A stretch of DNA of 24,155 nucleotides from Clostridiales bacterium (GCA_019420945.1 JAHZGF010000052.1:1-24155), one strand, 5' to 3'. Shown: positions 7,672-15,751, numbered from the stretch's first letter. Translations and numbers: made by a program. Notes: a model not told the origin generated them from the letters alone.

Positions 7672-9054
7672 TTGAGCACCAAGATCAAACGGGTAGAGCC
7701 CAGAACCCCGGCCCATCGGGCCAGAATCCGCCCGGGTGAGACCCTGGTGGAGGTCAACGGTCACCGAGTGGTGGACGTGCTGGACTACAAATTTTATACC
7801 TATGACGCCCGGCTGCTGCTCACCCTCCAGCAGGAGGACGGCTCCACTCGTTCTGTCCGGATCCGGAAAGGGGAAGGAGAGGACCTGGGGCTGGAGTTCG
7901 ATACCTACCTGATGGACCGGGCCCGGTCCTGCGCCAACAACTGCATCTTCTGCTTTGTGGATCAGATGCCTCAGGGGATGCGGGATACCCTCTATTTCAA
8001 GGATGACGATGCCCGGTTGTCTTTCTTAATGGGCAACTATATCACCTTGACCAATCTTTCTCGCCGGGAGATTCAGCGGATTATTGACCTGCGGATTTCT
8101 CCCATTAACGTCTCCGTCCACACCACCGACCCGGCCCTGCGCTGCGAGATGCTGGGCAACCGCCGGGCCGGGGAGTCCATTGAGGTGATGCGCCGGTTTG
8201 CGGAAAACGGGGTGCAGATGAACTGCCAGATTGTGGCCTGCCCCGGCATCAACGACGGCCCTGCCCTCCAGCGTACTATGGAGGATTTGGCCGCCATGTA
8301 TCCCGGGGTGGACAGCGTGTCCATCGTCCCGGTGGGAGTCACCAAATTCCGGGAGGGGCTCTATCCCCTGAAAATCTATGATAAGGACACCGCTGCCCAG
8401 GTCATCGACCAGGTGGAGGCCTTTGGCCGCACCTGCATGGAACGCTTCGGCACCACCATCTTCTGGTGCTCCGATGAGTTCTATCTGCTCTCCGGCCGGG
8501 AATTGCCCCAGGACGAGTACTATGAGGACTACCGGCAGCTGGAAAACGGCGTGGGTATGCTGCGGCTGCTGGAGACCGAGTTCCTCGCAGCGCTCAAAAC
8601 CATGCCGGAACACGAGCCGGTGAAACCCTTTACCATTGCCACCGGCGTCTCCGCTGCTCCCACTATTGAACATCTGGTTCGGGAGGCGGCCCAGAGCTGC
8701 GGCGGCTTCCAGTGGCAGGTGATCCCCATTATCAACCACTTTTTCGGGGAGACCATTGTGGTGTCCGGCCTGGTCACCGGCCGGGACCTGATCGATCAGC
8801 TCCGGGGCAAGGAGCTGGGGGAGCGGTTGCTGCTGCCGGACAGCATGCTGCGCTACCACGAGAACGTCTTTTTGGATGACGTCACCATTGAAGAGGTGGA
8901 GGAGGCACTGGGGGTCCCCATCACCTTTGTGGAGCAGGACGGCATGCAGCTCTGCGACGCGATTTTCGGCCTGGGAGGCCAGCGCCGCACCTCCAACCCC
9001 ATGGAGGATGCGGACGAATACTATCCCTATAACCCTTCAAAGGATGTGAACTGA
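7672..9054 (+). CDS. DUF512-family radical SAM protein with PDZ-like N-terminus
   Basis: A 460-residue cytoplasmic protein of the DUF512 family. An N-terminal PDZ-like part (KRVEPRTPAHRARIRPGETLVEVNG, residues 6-30) leads to a radical SAM core. The 4Fe-4S cysteines are Cys87, Cys91 and Cys94, in SCANNCIFCFVDQMPQGMR, and KDDDARLSFLMGNYITLTN follows. The DUF512 domain occupies the C-terminal part. The reaction is not known for the family. I chose TTG at 7672 because GGGGAGG stands 7 nt upstream; the GTG at 7666 is only 1 nt from it. The stop is 1 nt before der, so the two are co-transcribed, an arrangement I recall as common in Clostridia. Confidence 0.9.
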   Translation: MSTKIKRVEPRTPAHRARIRPGETLVEVNGHRVVDVLDYKFYTYDARLLLTLQQEDGSTRSVRIRKGEGEDLGLEFDTYLMDRARSCANNCIFCFVDQMPQGMRDTLYFKDDDARLSFLMGNYITLTNLSRREIQRIIDLRISPINVSVHTTDPALRCEMLGNRRAGESIEVMRRFAENGVQMNCQIVACPGINDGPALQRTMEDLAAMYPGVDSVSIVPVGVTKFREGLYPLKIYDKDTAAQVIDQVEAFGRTCMERFGTTIFWCSDEFYLLSGRELPQDEYYEDYRQLENGVGMLRLLETEFLAALKTMPEHEPVKPFTIATGVSAAPTIEHLVREAAQSCGGFQWQVIPIINHFFGETIVVSGLVTGRDLIDQLRGKELGERLLLPDSMLRYHENVFLDDVTIEEVEEALGVPITFVEQDGMQLCDAIFGLGGQRRTSNPMEDADEYYPYNPSKDVN

Positions 9055-9055
9055 T

Positions 9056-10387
9056 ATGGCAAAGCCCATTGTGGCCATTGTAGGCCGTCCCAATGTGGGA
9101 AAATCCATGCTCTTCAACCGACTGGCGGGCCAGCGCCTGTCCATTGTGGAGGACACCCCCGGTGTCACCCGAGACCGGCTCTACGCCGAGTGCGAGTGGG
9201 GCGGACGCACCTTCACCATCGTGGACACCGGCGGTATTGAGCCCAATACCGACAGCGAGATTCTGCAATTCATGCGGGACCAGGCGGAGCTGGCCATCCA
9301 GAACGCCACCGTCATTGTGCTGGTCTGCGACCTCCGCACCGGTGTCACCGCCGCCGACCAGGACGTGGCCAATATGCTGCTGCGGGCCAAGAAGCCGGTG
9401 GTGCTGGCTGTAAACAAGGCGGACTCCACCGGTGAGCCCGACCCCATCTTTTACGAGTTCTATAACCTGGGCCTGGGAGACCCCATCGCCGTCTCCGCCG
9501 TCCACGGCCACGGCACCGGCGACCTGCTGGAGGAGTGCCTGAAATACTTCCCGGAAGAGGACCAGGAAGAGGTGGAGGATGACGTCATCAAGGTGGCGGT
9601 CATTGGTAAGCCCAACGCCGGCAAATCCTCTCTGATCAACCGGATTCTGGGAGAGGAACGGGTGATTGTCAGCGATATGGCGGGCACCACCCGGGACGCG
9701 GTGGACTCCTATTTCGAGAACGACAAGGGCAAGTACCTGTTTATCGATACCGCCGGTATGCGGAAAAAGTCCAAGGTAGTGGACCGGGTGGAGAAATTCT
9801 CTGTGCTCCGGGCCACCATGGCCATTGACCGGGCCGATGTCTGCCTCATTATGATCGACGCCAACGACGGAGTGACGGAGCAGGACACCAAGGTGGCCGG
9901 CCTGGCCCATGAGGCGGGCAAGGCCTGCATTATTGTGGTCAATAAGTGGGATATTGTGGAGAAGGACGACAAGACCATGGACAAGATGCGCCAGGCGGTC
10001 CGGGCGGATCTCAGCTATATGAGCTACGCCCCCATTGTCTTTATCTCCGCTCTTACCGGTCAGCGGGTGGATCGGCTCTTTGAGCTCATCAACTATGTCA
10101 ATGACCAGGCCACCCTGCGCATCAAGACCGGTGTGCTGAACTCCCTGCTGGCAGACGCCACCACTCGGGTCCAGCCTCCCACCGACAAGGGACGCCGGCT
10201 GAAAATCTACTATATGACCCAGATTGGTGTGCGGCCGCCCCACTTTGTCATCTTCTGCAATGATGCCCGGCTGTTCCATTTCTCCTACCAGCGCTATCTG
10301 GAAAACCAGATCCGTGGCACCTTTGGTATGGAGGGCACCCCCATCCGGCTGACCATCCGCCAGAAGGGCGATAAGGAGGAGGATTGA
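9056..10387 (+). CDS. der: Ribosome biogenesis GTPase Der (EngA)
   Basis: A 443-residue tandem GTPase required for 50S subunit assembly. The first G domain starts at GRPNVGKS (residues 10-17) with DTPGVTRD and DTGG. The second starts at GKPNAGKS (184-191) with DMAGTTRD, DTAGM and NKWD. A KH-like C-terminal domain (about 355-443) ends in RIRGTFGMEGTPIRLTIR-type sequence (here QIRGTFGMEGTPIR). The residue after the first P-loop is Met rather than the usual Thr, a minor change outside the GK[ST] core. The gene begins 1 nt after the DUF512 stop, and plsY follows at once. The length matches the family. Confidence 0.97.
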   Translation: MAKPIVAIVGRPNVGKSMLFNRLAGQRLSIVEDTPGVTRDRLYAECEWGGRTFTIVDTGGIEPNTDSEILQFMRDQAELAIQNATVIVLVCDLRTGVTAADQDVANMLLRAKKPVVLAVNKADSTGEPDPIFYEFYNLGLGDPIAVSAVHGHGTGDLLEECLKYFPEEDQEEVEDDVIKVAVIGKPNAGKSSLINRILGEERVIVSDMAGTTRDAVDSYFENDKGKYLFIDTAGMRKKSKVVDRVEKFSVLRATMAIDRADVCLIMIDANDGVTEQDTKVAGLAHEAGKACIIVVNKWDIVEKDDKTMDKMRQAVRADLSYMSYAPIVFISALTGQRVDRLFELINYVNDQATLRIKTGVLNSLLADATTRVQPPTDKGRRLKIYYMTQIGVRPPHFVIFCNDARLFHFSYQRYLENQIRGTFGMEGTPIRLTIRQKGDKEED

Positions 10388-10389
10388 GG

Positions 10390-11040
10390 ATGTCTTTCGT
10401 TACCATCCTTTTGGTTCTGGCCACGGTGGTGGCCAGTTATCTGTTGGGCTGCATCAATGGTGCCCTGCTGGTGAGCAAGTATATCCTGCGGGATGATGTG
10501 CGTAATCACGGCAGCGGCAACGCGGGTTTAACTAATTTTTATCGTGTCTTTGGCGGAAAGCTTACCATTGTGGTGGTGCTCTGTGATATGCTCAAGGCGG
10601 TGGCAGCGGTACTGCTGGGTAGCCTGCTGCTGGGCCACTTCCTGGGCTGGGTGGTGCTGGGCAAGTACATTGCCGGCCTGGCCTGCATGCTGGGCCACAT
10701 GTTTCCCTGCATGTTCCAGTTCAAGGGAGGCAAGGGCATCCTGTCCGGCGGCGCCATCGCCCTGATGATGGACTGGCGCATCGCTCTGGTGGTCTGGGGC
10801 ATTTTCATCATTCTCTTTGCCCTGACCAAGATGGTGTCGGTGGGTTCTTTGTCCGCGGGCTTGGCCTTTATGGTCATGAGCGCCGTCATCTACCGTAGTA
10901 TCATCATCACTCTGTTTGCCATTGTCATCGGTGTGCTGGTATTCTGGGGCCACCGAAGCAATATCCTGCGCATTGCGAAGGGGGAGGAGAATACCTTCCA
11001 CCTGCACCACAAAAACGCCGATTCGGAGGATTCCAAATGA
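10390..11040 (+). CDS. plsY: Glycerol-3-phosphate acyltransferase PlsY
   Basis: A 216-residue membrane enzyme that transfers an acyl group from acyl-phosphate to glycerol-3-phosphate, giving lysophosphatidic acid, the first step of phospholipid synthesis. Three family motifs are visible: GSGNAGLTNFYRVFG near residues 41-55, the FKGGKGI loop near 114-120, and GHRSNILRIAKGEEN near the C-terminus. Five or so hydrophobic spans separate them. The ATG at 10390 has AAGGAGG upstream; a TTG at 10384 is also in frame but too close to it. The stop overlaps the gpsA ATG by four bases. Next to gpsA, which makes its substrate, this is a logical pair. Confidence 0.96.
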   Translation: MSFVTILLVLATVVASYLLGCINGALLVSKYILRDDVRNHGSGNAGLTNFYRVFGGKLTIVVVLCDMLKAVAAVLLGSLLLGHFLGWVVLGKYIAGLACMLGHMFPCMFQFKGGKGILSGGAIALMMDWRIALVVWGIFIILFALTKMVSVGSLSAGLAFMVMSAVIYRSIIITLFAIVIGVLVFWGHRSNILRIAKGEENTFHLHHKNADSEDSK

Positions 11041-12038
11041 AAGTCTGCGTATTGGGCAGCGGAGGCTGGGGCACCGCCTTGTCTCTGGTGCTGCTGGAAA
11101 ACGGTCACGATGTGACCCTCTGGTCCTTTTTGAAGGAAGAATATGAGACCATCAAGGCCAACGGAGAAAACCCCATGCTGAAAGGGGTGCCCCTGCCGAA
11201 AGAATTGAAACTTACTTGGGATATGTCCGCCGCTGCCGGCTGCGATATGGTGGTGATGGCCACCCCGTCTTTTGCCATTCGGACCACCGCCCGGAAGCTG
11301 AAGGACATTGTCACCCCTGGTACCGTGCTGGTCAGCGTGGCCAAGGGCATCGAGGAGGGCACCTCCAAGCGGCTCACCGAGGCTATTGAGGAGGAGACCC
11401 AGGGCATGTGTCCGGTGGTGGCCCTCTGTGGACCCACCCACGCTGAGGAGGTAGGCCGGGGCATTCCCAGCGCCATCGTGGCGGCCTCCAAAGATCAGCA
11501 GGCGGCAGAACTGGTGCAGCAGCTGTTTATGAACGGCCGTTTCCGTGTCTATACCTCCTCCGACGTGGTGGGGGCGGAACTGGGAGCAGCTTTGAAAAAC
11601 GTCATTGCCCTCTGCGCCGGCATCAGTGACGGCATGGGGTTCGGAGATAATACCCGGGCCATGCTGATGACCCGAGGCCTCACTGAAATCGCCCGGCTGG
11701 GCGTGGCCCTGGGAGGTCGCCAGGCCACCTTTGCCGGCCTCACCGGTGTGGGAGACCTCATTGTCACCTGTACCTCCATGCACTCCCGGAACCACCGGGC
11801 AGGTATTCTCATTGGCCAGGGAGTGGAACCCCAGGAGGCCGTGAAGCAGATTGGCGCTGTGGTGGAGGGCTTCTATGCCGCCAAGACCGCCCTGGAGCTG
11901 GCCAACAAGAATGGAGTGGAAATGCCCATCACCGAGGCGGCCTATGCCGTGCTCTATAAGGGCATGGCTCCTGTCGAGGCCATGCGGCAGCTCATGGCCC
12001 GGGATCGGAAGCAGGAGACCGAGGAATCCTGGCTGTAA
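11037..12038 (+). CDS. gpsA: NAD(P)-dependent glycerol-3-phosphate dehydrogenase
   Basis: A 333-residue cytoplasmic enzyme that reduces dihydroxyacetone phosphate to sn-glycerol-3-phosphate for phospholipid synthesis. The Rossmann motif GSGGWGTALS stands at residues 7-16. The catalytic region includes ALCGPTHAEEVGRGIPSA and AALKNVIALCAGISDGMGFGDNTRA, with the conserved lysine in LKN. The C-terminus has GLTGVGDLIVTCTS and SRNHRAGILIGQG. The length is typical. The start codon overlaps the plsY stop (ATGA), so the two are coupled: GpsA makes the glycerol-3-phosphate that PlsY acylates. It is the last gene of the DUF512-der-plsY-gpsA run and ends at a strong hairpin. Confidence 0.97.
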   Translation: MKVCVLGSGGWGTALSLVLLENGHDVTLWSFLKEEYETIKANGENPMLKGVPLPKELKLTWDMSAAAGCDMVVMATPSFAIRTTARKLKDIVTPGTVLVSVAKGIEEGTSKRLTEAIEEETQGMCPVVALCGPTHAEEVGRGIPSAIVAASKDQQAAELVQQLFMNGRFRVYTSSDVVGAELGAALKNVIALCAGISDGMGFGDNTRAMLMTRGLTEIARLGVALGGRQATFAGLTGVGDLIVTCTSMHSRNHRAGILIGQGVEPQEAVKQIGAVVEGFYAAKTALELANKNGVEMPITEAAYAVLYKGMAPVEAMRQLMARDRKQETEESWL

Positions 12039-12046
12039 ACAAAAGC

Positions 12047-12084
12047 AAGAGCGTAGAAATCGTTGGTTTCTACGCTCTTTTTCA
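12047..12084. terminator. Bidirectional terminator between gpsA and the znu-linked small gene
   Basis: A perfect 13-bp stem (12047-12059 with 12067-12079) surrounds a 7-nt loop. It is followed by TTTTTCAT on the plus strand and a T-rich GCTTTTGTTT on the minus strand. Confidence 0.88.
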
Positions 12085-12088
12085 TATT

Positions 12089-12274
12089 TTAGACTTCTTC
12101 GCTCTTGTCGGATTCCTGTGTTTTGTCTTTTGGATGCCGCATCTGCCACAGAATCAAGCTTCCGATGATAGCAATGGCCACAATGGGGCCCGCCTCGGGC
12201 CAATTCATTTTCCAGCCAAAGGCAGAACCCAAATACCCTGCCAATATCGTCACAACAAAAGCCAAAACCTCCAT
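12089..12274 (-). CDS. Small two-span membrane protein downstream of znuB, unrecognised
   Basis: This 61-residue protein matches no family I recognise. Two hydrophobic segments are visible, about residues 3-21 and 29-45, joined by a short loop (GWKMNWPEAGP). A highly charged tail (RHPKDKTQESDKSEEV) follows. The ATG at 12274 has GAGGAGGGG at good spacing, so it is very likely translated. Extension upstream to 12340 would pass through a palindrome and the ribosome binding site and is rejected. It lies 66 nt beyond znuB on the same strand, before a terminator, so it may share the zinc-uptake transcript. It could be a small transporter accessory protein or simply an unrelated envelope peptide. 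Confidence 0.7.
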   Translation of the reverse strand: MEVLAFVVTILAGYLGSAFGWKMNWPEAGPIVAIAIIGSLILWQMRHPKDKTQESDKSEEV

Positions 12275-12287
12275 GCCTTTACCCCTC

Positions 12288-12304
12288 CTCACAATATTTG
12301 TGAG
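12288..12304 (-). promoter_or_regulatory. Perfect palindrome overlapping the ribosome binding site of the small gene
   Basis: CTCACAA and TTGTGAG are perfect inverted arms around TAT. On the transcript the second arm runs into the GAGGAGGGG ribosome binding site, so it could be an operator or a hairpin that hides that site. Confidence 0.5.
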
Positions 12305-12307
12305 AAA

Positions 12308-12336
12308 AGGATAACACGCAAGAAAGTTTACCGCAA
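12308..12336 (-). promoter_or_regulatory. Possible weak promoter between znuB and the small gene
   Basis: On the minus strand TTGCGG (12331-12336) and TATCCT (12308-12313) have a 17-nt spacer, but both hexamers are poor. It would allow separate expression of the small membrane protein. Confidence 0.25.
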
Positions 12337-12340
12337 GCAA

Positions 12341-13189
12341 TTAAAGCCGCTTTTTCCGGAAGCAGAAGGTAATTGCGAAGAACAGGGCCAGTACCAGGGT
12401 AATGCTGGCGCCGGCAGAGGAGCCGATATAGTAGGACAGCATCAATCCGGCGATGCCTGCCACCAGGGCTCCCAGCAGGGAGAACAGGGTGTACTGCCGC
12501 ATGTTCCGGGCCAGATTCCGGGCCATGGCGCCCGGCAGAATCAGCAGGGAGTTGATGACCAACAGACCGATCCAGGTCATGGTCAGGGTGACCACCACCG
12601 CTACGGCACAGTTAAACACCGCCTCCACGGCGAACAGGGATACTCCCCGGCTATCTGCTAGAGCCGGATGGACGGCGGAGAGGGTGAGCTGGTTCAGAGC
12701 CAGCACCCAGAGTACCACCACCGCCAGCAAAATCAGGGCCAGCAGCCCGATTCGGGCCGGGGAGACGGACAAAATATCGCCCACCAGCAGACTGTTGAAT
12801 TTTGTGAAGCTGCTGCCTCCCAGGGTGGACAGGAAGATGCCCAGAGCCACCGCCGTGGAGGAGAACACACCGATCACTGTGTCGCTGGCCAGATCACTTT
12901 TGTGACGCACCAGGCTGAACAGCAGGGCGAAAATAACCGCCAGAATCACCGCACATCCGGTGGGGGCGGCCAGTCCGCAGAGGGCGCCAATGGCCAGCCC
13001 GGCAAAGGCGCTGTGGCCCAGGGCGTCGGAGAAGAAGCTCATCCGGCTTTGCACCACCATGGTGGACATGAGACCAAAGAGGGGAGAGATCACCAAAATG
13101 GCCAGCAATGCGTTTTTCATAAAGAACATGGAGCCGCTCTCCGCCCACTCAAAGGGGAGCAGATCTACCAGAGAATACCAGAAACTCAT
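12341..13189 (-). CDS. znuB: Zinc/metal ABC transporter permease
   Basis: A 282-residue multi-span permease of the ABC-3 (ZnuB/MntB/TroC) family that forms the membrane channel for zinc. About eight hydrophobic spans are visible, with the family motifs GLMSTMVVQSRMSFFSDALGHSAFAG (residues 39-64) and DTVIGVFSSTAVALGIFL. A later segment, MTWIGLLVINSLLILPGAMARNLARN, is also typical. The ATG overlaps the znuC stop by four bases. Manganese or iron permeases belong to the same family. Zinc is favoured because the partner binding protein has a ZnuA-type His-rich loop. The start is fixed by the overlap and the MSFWYSLVDLLPFEW opening. Confidence 0.93.
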   Translation of the reverse strand: MSFWYSLVDLLPFEWAESGSMFFMKNALLAILVISPLFGLMSTMVVQSRMSFFSDALGHSAFAGLAIGALCGLAAPTGCAVILAVIFALLFSLVRHKSDLASDTVIGVFSSTAVALGIFLSTLGGSSFTKFNSLLVGDILSVSPARIGLLALILLAVVVLWVLALNQLTLSAVHPALADSRGVSLFAVEAVFNCAVAVVVTLTMTWIGLLVINSLLILPGAMARNLARNMRQYTLFSLLGALVAGIAGLMLSYYIGSSAGASITLVLALFFAITFCFRKKRL

Positions 13190-13959
13190 CTCAGGCCGCC
13201 TCCTTTCCCGTGCTCCGGAAACTGGGCCTTGAACTCCGGGGAGGAGAGCACCAGCAGAGGGGGACCTTGACGGAGCACCTGCTTTTTCAGCAGCACCACC
13301 TTGTCCACCATCTTCAGGGTGGCGAAGTCGTGGGTGGAGATCAGAATGGACAGGTCGTAGTTGGTGCGGATCTCGTCCAGCAGTTTCAACAGCTGCCGCT
13401 CTCCGGCCTCATCCACGCCGGACATGGGCTCGTCCAGAATCAGAATGTTGGGCAGAGGTTCCAGAGCCATGGCCAGCAGCACCCGCTGTACCTCGCCTCC
13501 GGACAGAGCCCCTACTCGCTTGTCAATGAGCCCCTGGGCGTTGACCCGCTTCAGGCATTCTTCCACCCGCTGCCGCAGCTTTTTGGGGGTGGGCAGCCAG
13601 ATGGGATAACGGGAGATGGCCGCGGCAAACAGGTCCAGCACGCTGACCGGGTCTCCCGGGTCAAAGGTGGGACTTTGGGGCACATAGCCAATCCGGGGCT
13701 TCAAATGCTCACCGGCGGCGGTTTGGAAAGAGATAGAGCCTTCCGAGTAGCTCATTTGCCCCAGAATGCTTTTGAACAGGGAGCTCTTGCCGGCCCCGTT
13801 GGGGCCGATCAGGGCGATGAGTTCGCCGCAGTGCATATGAAAGCTGACGTGATCCAAAATCACGTCATCACCCCGGATTACCGTCAGATCCTGTACCTTC
13901 AGACAGCAGGAGCCGTGGCATCCGGTGGTGCAGTTTTGATGTTTGATGGGTTTTGTCAC
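13186..13959 (-). CDS. znuC: Zinc ABC transporter ATP-binding protein
   Basis: A 257-residue ATPase energising zinc import. Walker A is GPNGAGKS near residues 53-60, the Q-loop is in GYVPQSPTFDPGDPVSVLDLF, the signature is LSGGEVQR, and Walker B is ILILDEPMSGVD followed by STHDF. The N-terminal 19 residues are unusual: they hold Cys10, Cys14, Cys18 and Cys19 plus His7 and His15, which looks like a metal-binding tag. Comparable Cys/His-bearing starts occur in other clostridial ZnuC proteins as far as I recall. The ATG overlaps the znuA stop by four bases and the stop overlaps znuB, so all three genes are translationally coupled. Confidence 0.94.
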   Translation of the reverse strand: MTKPIKHQNCTTGCHGSCCLKVQDLTVIRGDDVILDHVSFHMHCGELIALIGPNGAGKSSLFKSILGQMSYSEGSISFQTAAGEHLKPRIGYVPQSPTFDPGDPVSVLDLFAAAISRYPIWLPTPKKLRQRVEECLKRVNAQGLIDKRVGALSGGEVQRVLLAMALEPLPNILILDEPMSGVDEAGERQLLKLLDEIRTNYDLSILISTHDFATLKMVDKVVLLKKQVLRQGPPLLVLSSPEFKAQFPEHGKGGGLR

Positions 13960-14876
13960 TGGTATGCCTCCATGATCGTCTCAATATTTTGGCGGATGAC
14001 CGCCTCATAGGCCTCTAAACCGCCCCCATCGCCGCTCATGCACATGCTGAGGGGATAGGTTTCAATGCCGCACTCCCGGCAGATGGCCAAGGCGGTGGCG
14101 TTGCTGCCGTTGACCTCGGTAAACACCGCAGGCAGCTGGTTTTCTTCCACCAAATGGGTGATTTCCACAATGGTTTTGGCGGAGGCTTCGCTGCCTTCTT
14201 CCTCTTCCACAGCAGCCAGCAGGTGCATGCCGAAGCTATCGGCGAAGTAGCCGAATCCATCGTGGAAAGTGATCAGATCATAGTGTCCTCCGTCCAGCAG
14301 ATCCAGCATCTCCTCCCGGAACTCTGTCAGTTCCTGGGCAACCGCCTCGGCATTGTCCAGATAGGCATCCGCGTGGTCCGGATCCAGTTCTGCCAGCCCC
14401 TGGGCAATGTTCTGGGCCATCACGGCGGCATTGCGGGGGTCCATCCAGATGTGAGGATCGGTTTCATGGCTGTGATCAGACTCCAGACCGTGATCATGGC
14501 CGTGGCCGTCGTCCTCTTCCGGCTCCCGGGGCGTGATTCCCTGAGAGCAGTCAATGATAGAGCGGCCCTCCAACACGTCCTCCAGAAAGTCCTCCAGCCC
14601 CAATCCGTTGATCAGCAGCACGTCGGCCTGTTCCACCCGGCGCATGTCCTGCATGGTCAGGGTGTAATCGTGCAGACAGGAGACCTCCTGATCAATAACC
14701 AGGCTGACAGACACCCCATCCACCCCTTCAGTGACTGCCTGGGAGAGCAGATAGACCGGGTAGGTTGTGGCTGCCGCCTGAAAGTCCCCTTGGCTGGCCT
14801 GGGAAGACTGGCTGGAGTCGCAGCCAGAGAGTACCAGCAGGAAAGACAAAAGTAAAAGCAAAATCGACTTTTTCAA
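13956..14876 (-). CDS. znuA: Zinc ABC transporter substrate-binding lipoprotein
   Basis: A 306-residue extracellular zinc-binding lipoprotein. A signal sequence ends in LSGC, with the lipidated cysteine at residue 19. The mature protein has VYLLSQAVTEG, LHDYTLTMQDMRRVEQADVLLINGLGLE, and a His/acid-rich loop (DDGHGHDHG...SDHSHETD) directly before PHIWMDPRNA. That loop is typical of ZnuA-type zinc proteins. Further ligands are likely in ITFHDGFGYFAD and the C-terminal region. TTG at 14876 is chosen because GGAGGT stands 6 nt upstream and yields the normal MKKS-type signal peptide. The ATG at 14939 would lie upstream of the promoter -35 box. First gene of znuA-znuC-znuB. Confidence 0.93.
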   Translation of the reverse strand: MKKSILLLLLSFLLVLSGCDSSQSSQASQGDFQAAATTYPVYLLSQAVTEGVDGVSVSLVIDQEVSCLHDYTLTMQDMRRVEQADVLLINGLGLEDFLEDVLEGRSIIDCSQGITPREPEEDDGHGHDHGLESDHSHETDPHIWMDPRNAAVMAQNIAQGLAELDPDHADAYLDNAEAVAQELTEFREEMLDLLDGGHYDLITFHDGFGYFADSFGMHLLAAVEEEEGSEASAKTIVEITHLVEENQLPAVFTEVNGSNATALAICRECGIETYPLSMCMSGDGGGLEAYEAVIRQNIETIMEAYQ

Positions 14877-14898
14877 TGGAACACCTCCAAGAACTAAT

Positions 14899-14927
14899 AT
14901 TTTAACATTTGCCCCTAATAAAGTCAA
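14899..14927 (-). promoter_or_regulatory. Promoter for the znu operon
   Basis: On the minus strand TTGACT (14922-14927) and TAAAAT (14899-14904) are separated by 17 nt. The region around it is AT-rich, but I cannot identify a Zur or AdcR box with confidence. Confidence 0.72.
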
Positions 14928-14956
14928 TTTTATGTACATTTTCTCATATGAACAGG

Positions 14957-14995
14957 GATAAAAATGAAGGGACAGCTCCTTGAAGAGCTGTCCCT
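14957..14995 (-). terminator. Terminator after ribU
   Basis: An 11-bp stem (14968-14978 with 14985-14995) surrounds a 6-nt loop. On the minus strand it is followed by the T-rich tail TCATTTTTATCC. Confidence 0.82.
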
Positions 14996-15023
14996 GTATT
15001 CGATGAAAATGGAACTGGCTGCG

Positions 15024-15659
15024 TTACTTGTTGCCGTGCAGCAGGGGGGAGAGAGGCTTGTAGATCAGGAAGCAGATGATGGCGTCAATGAGTCCCTTGC
15101 AGAAGGTGAAGGGCAGGTTGAAGATCACCAGGCACTTGAGCAGACTGTCAGAGGAGGGCAGGATGACCTGATACATGCCGATGATGGCCTCCATGGGCAT
15201 ACCGTAGCACACCTCATAGGCAGGATAGACCATGAAATAGTTGAAGGGGACGGAGAGGACAGCCATAATGGCGCAGCCCACCAGGCTGGCAATAACGGCT
15301 CCGGTCCGGTTTTTCTTGAAGTGATAGATCAGACCAGCGGACAGGCAGAACACCGCTCCCATGGAGAAGTTGAAGATTTCACCCACATAGGCGCTGGAGG
15401 TACCCTTAAAAATGATGTGCAGCAGGTTCTTCAGCAGTTCGATAATCACGCCGTAGACGGGGCCCAGGGCGAAGGAGCCCAGCAGGGCAGGCAGATCGGA
15501 GATATCCATCTTGACAAAGCTGGGAATCAGCATGGGGATGGGGAACTCAACGAACATCAGCACAAAGGCCACGGCGCTGAGCATGGCGGTGACCACCAGG
15601 GAACGGGTGGTGATTTTTGCCTTACGGGGGGTGGAAAGGGTCTGGGTTGTGGTTTTCAT
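15024..15659 (-). CDS. ribU: Riboflavin ECF transporter substrate-binding subunit RibU
   Basis: A 211-residue membrane protein of the ECF S-component class that binds riboflavin and works with a shared EcfAA'T module, which is not in this window. About five to six hydrophobic spans are visible, near residues 22-40, 60-78, 91-112, 118-140 and 180-205. RibU-type sequence includes MFVEFPIPMLIPSFVKMDISDLPALLGSFALGPVYGVIIEL. The ATG at 15659 has AAAGGAG 8 nt upstream. The open frame continues to 15752 but only through the riboswitch expression platform, so the longer start is rejected. An FMN riboswitch upstream supports the assignment strongly. Confidence 0.95.
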   Translation of the reverse strand: MKTTTQTLSTPRKAKITTRSLVVTAMLSAVAFVLMFVEFPIPMLIPSFVKMDISDLPALLGSFALGPVYGVIIELLKNLLHIIFKGTSSAYVGEIFNFSMGAVFCLSAGLIYHFKKNRTGAVIASLVGCAIMAVLSVPFNYFMVYPAYEVCYGMPMEAIIGMYQVILPSSDSLLKCLVIFNLPFTFCKGLIDAIICFLIYKPLSPLLHGNK

Positions 15660-15684
15660 GGAAAACACTCCTTTGAAATAAGTA

Positions 15685-15715
15685 AACACCTGAAAGACCA
15701 TGTCTTTCAGGTGTT
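15685..15715 (-). terminator. Expression-platform terminator hairpin of the FMN riboswitch
   Basis: A 14-bp perfect stem (15685-15698 with 15702-15715) has a 3-nt loop, and TTACTTATTTC follows on the minus strand. It lies between the aptamer and the ribU ribosome binding site, as expected for FMN-dependent premature termination. Confidence 0.8.
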
Positions 15716-15751
15716 GCGATTTCATAGGAGCTGCGCGAAAAATACAACACA

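Noticed and set aside
8921..10279. 452-codon open frame on the minus strand
   Set aside because: It is antisense to der. High GC in third positions leaves the opposite strand open. The translation has no family features and no ribosome binding site.
10890..12203. 437-codon open frame on the minus strand
   Set aside because: It is antisense to gpsA and reads through the gpsA terminator. Its translation is Gly/His-rich and matches no family.
14899..14945. Possible Zur or AdcR box in the znuA promoter
   Set aside because: AT-rich sequence is present, but I cannot match either consensus well enough to call a site.
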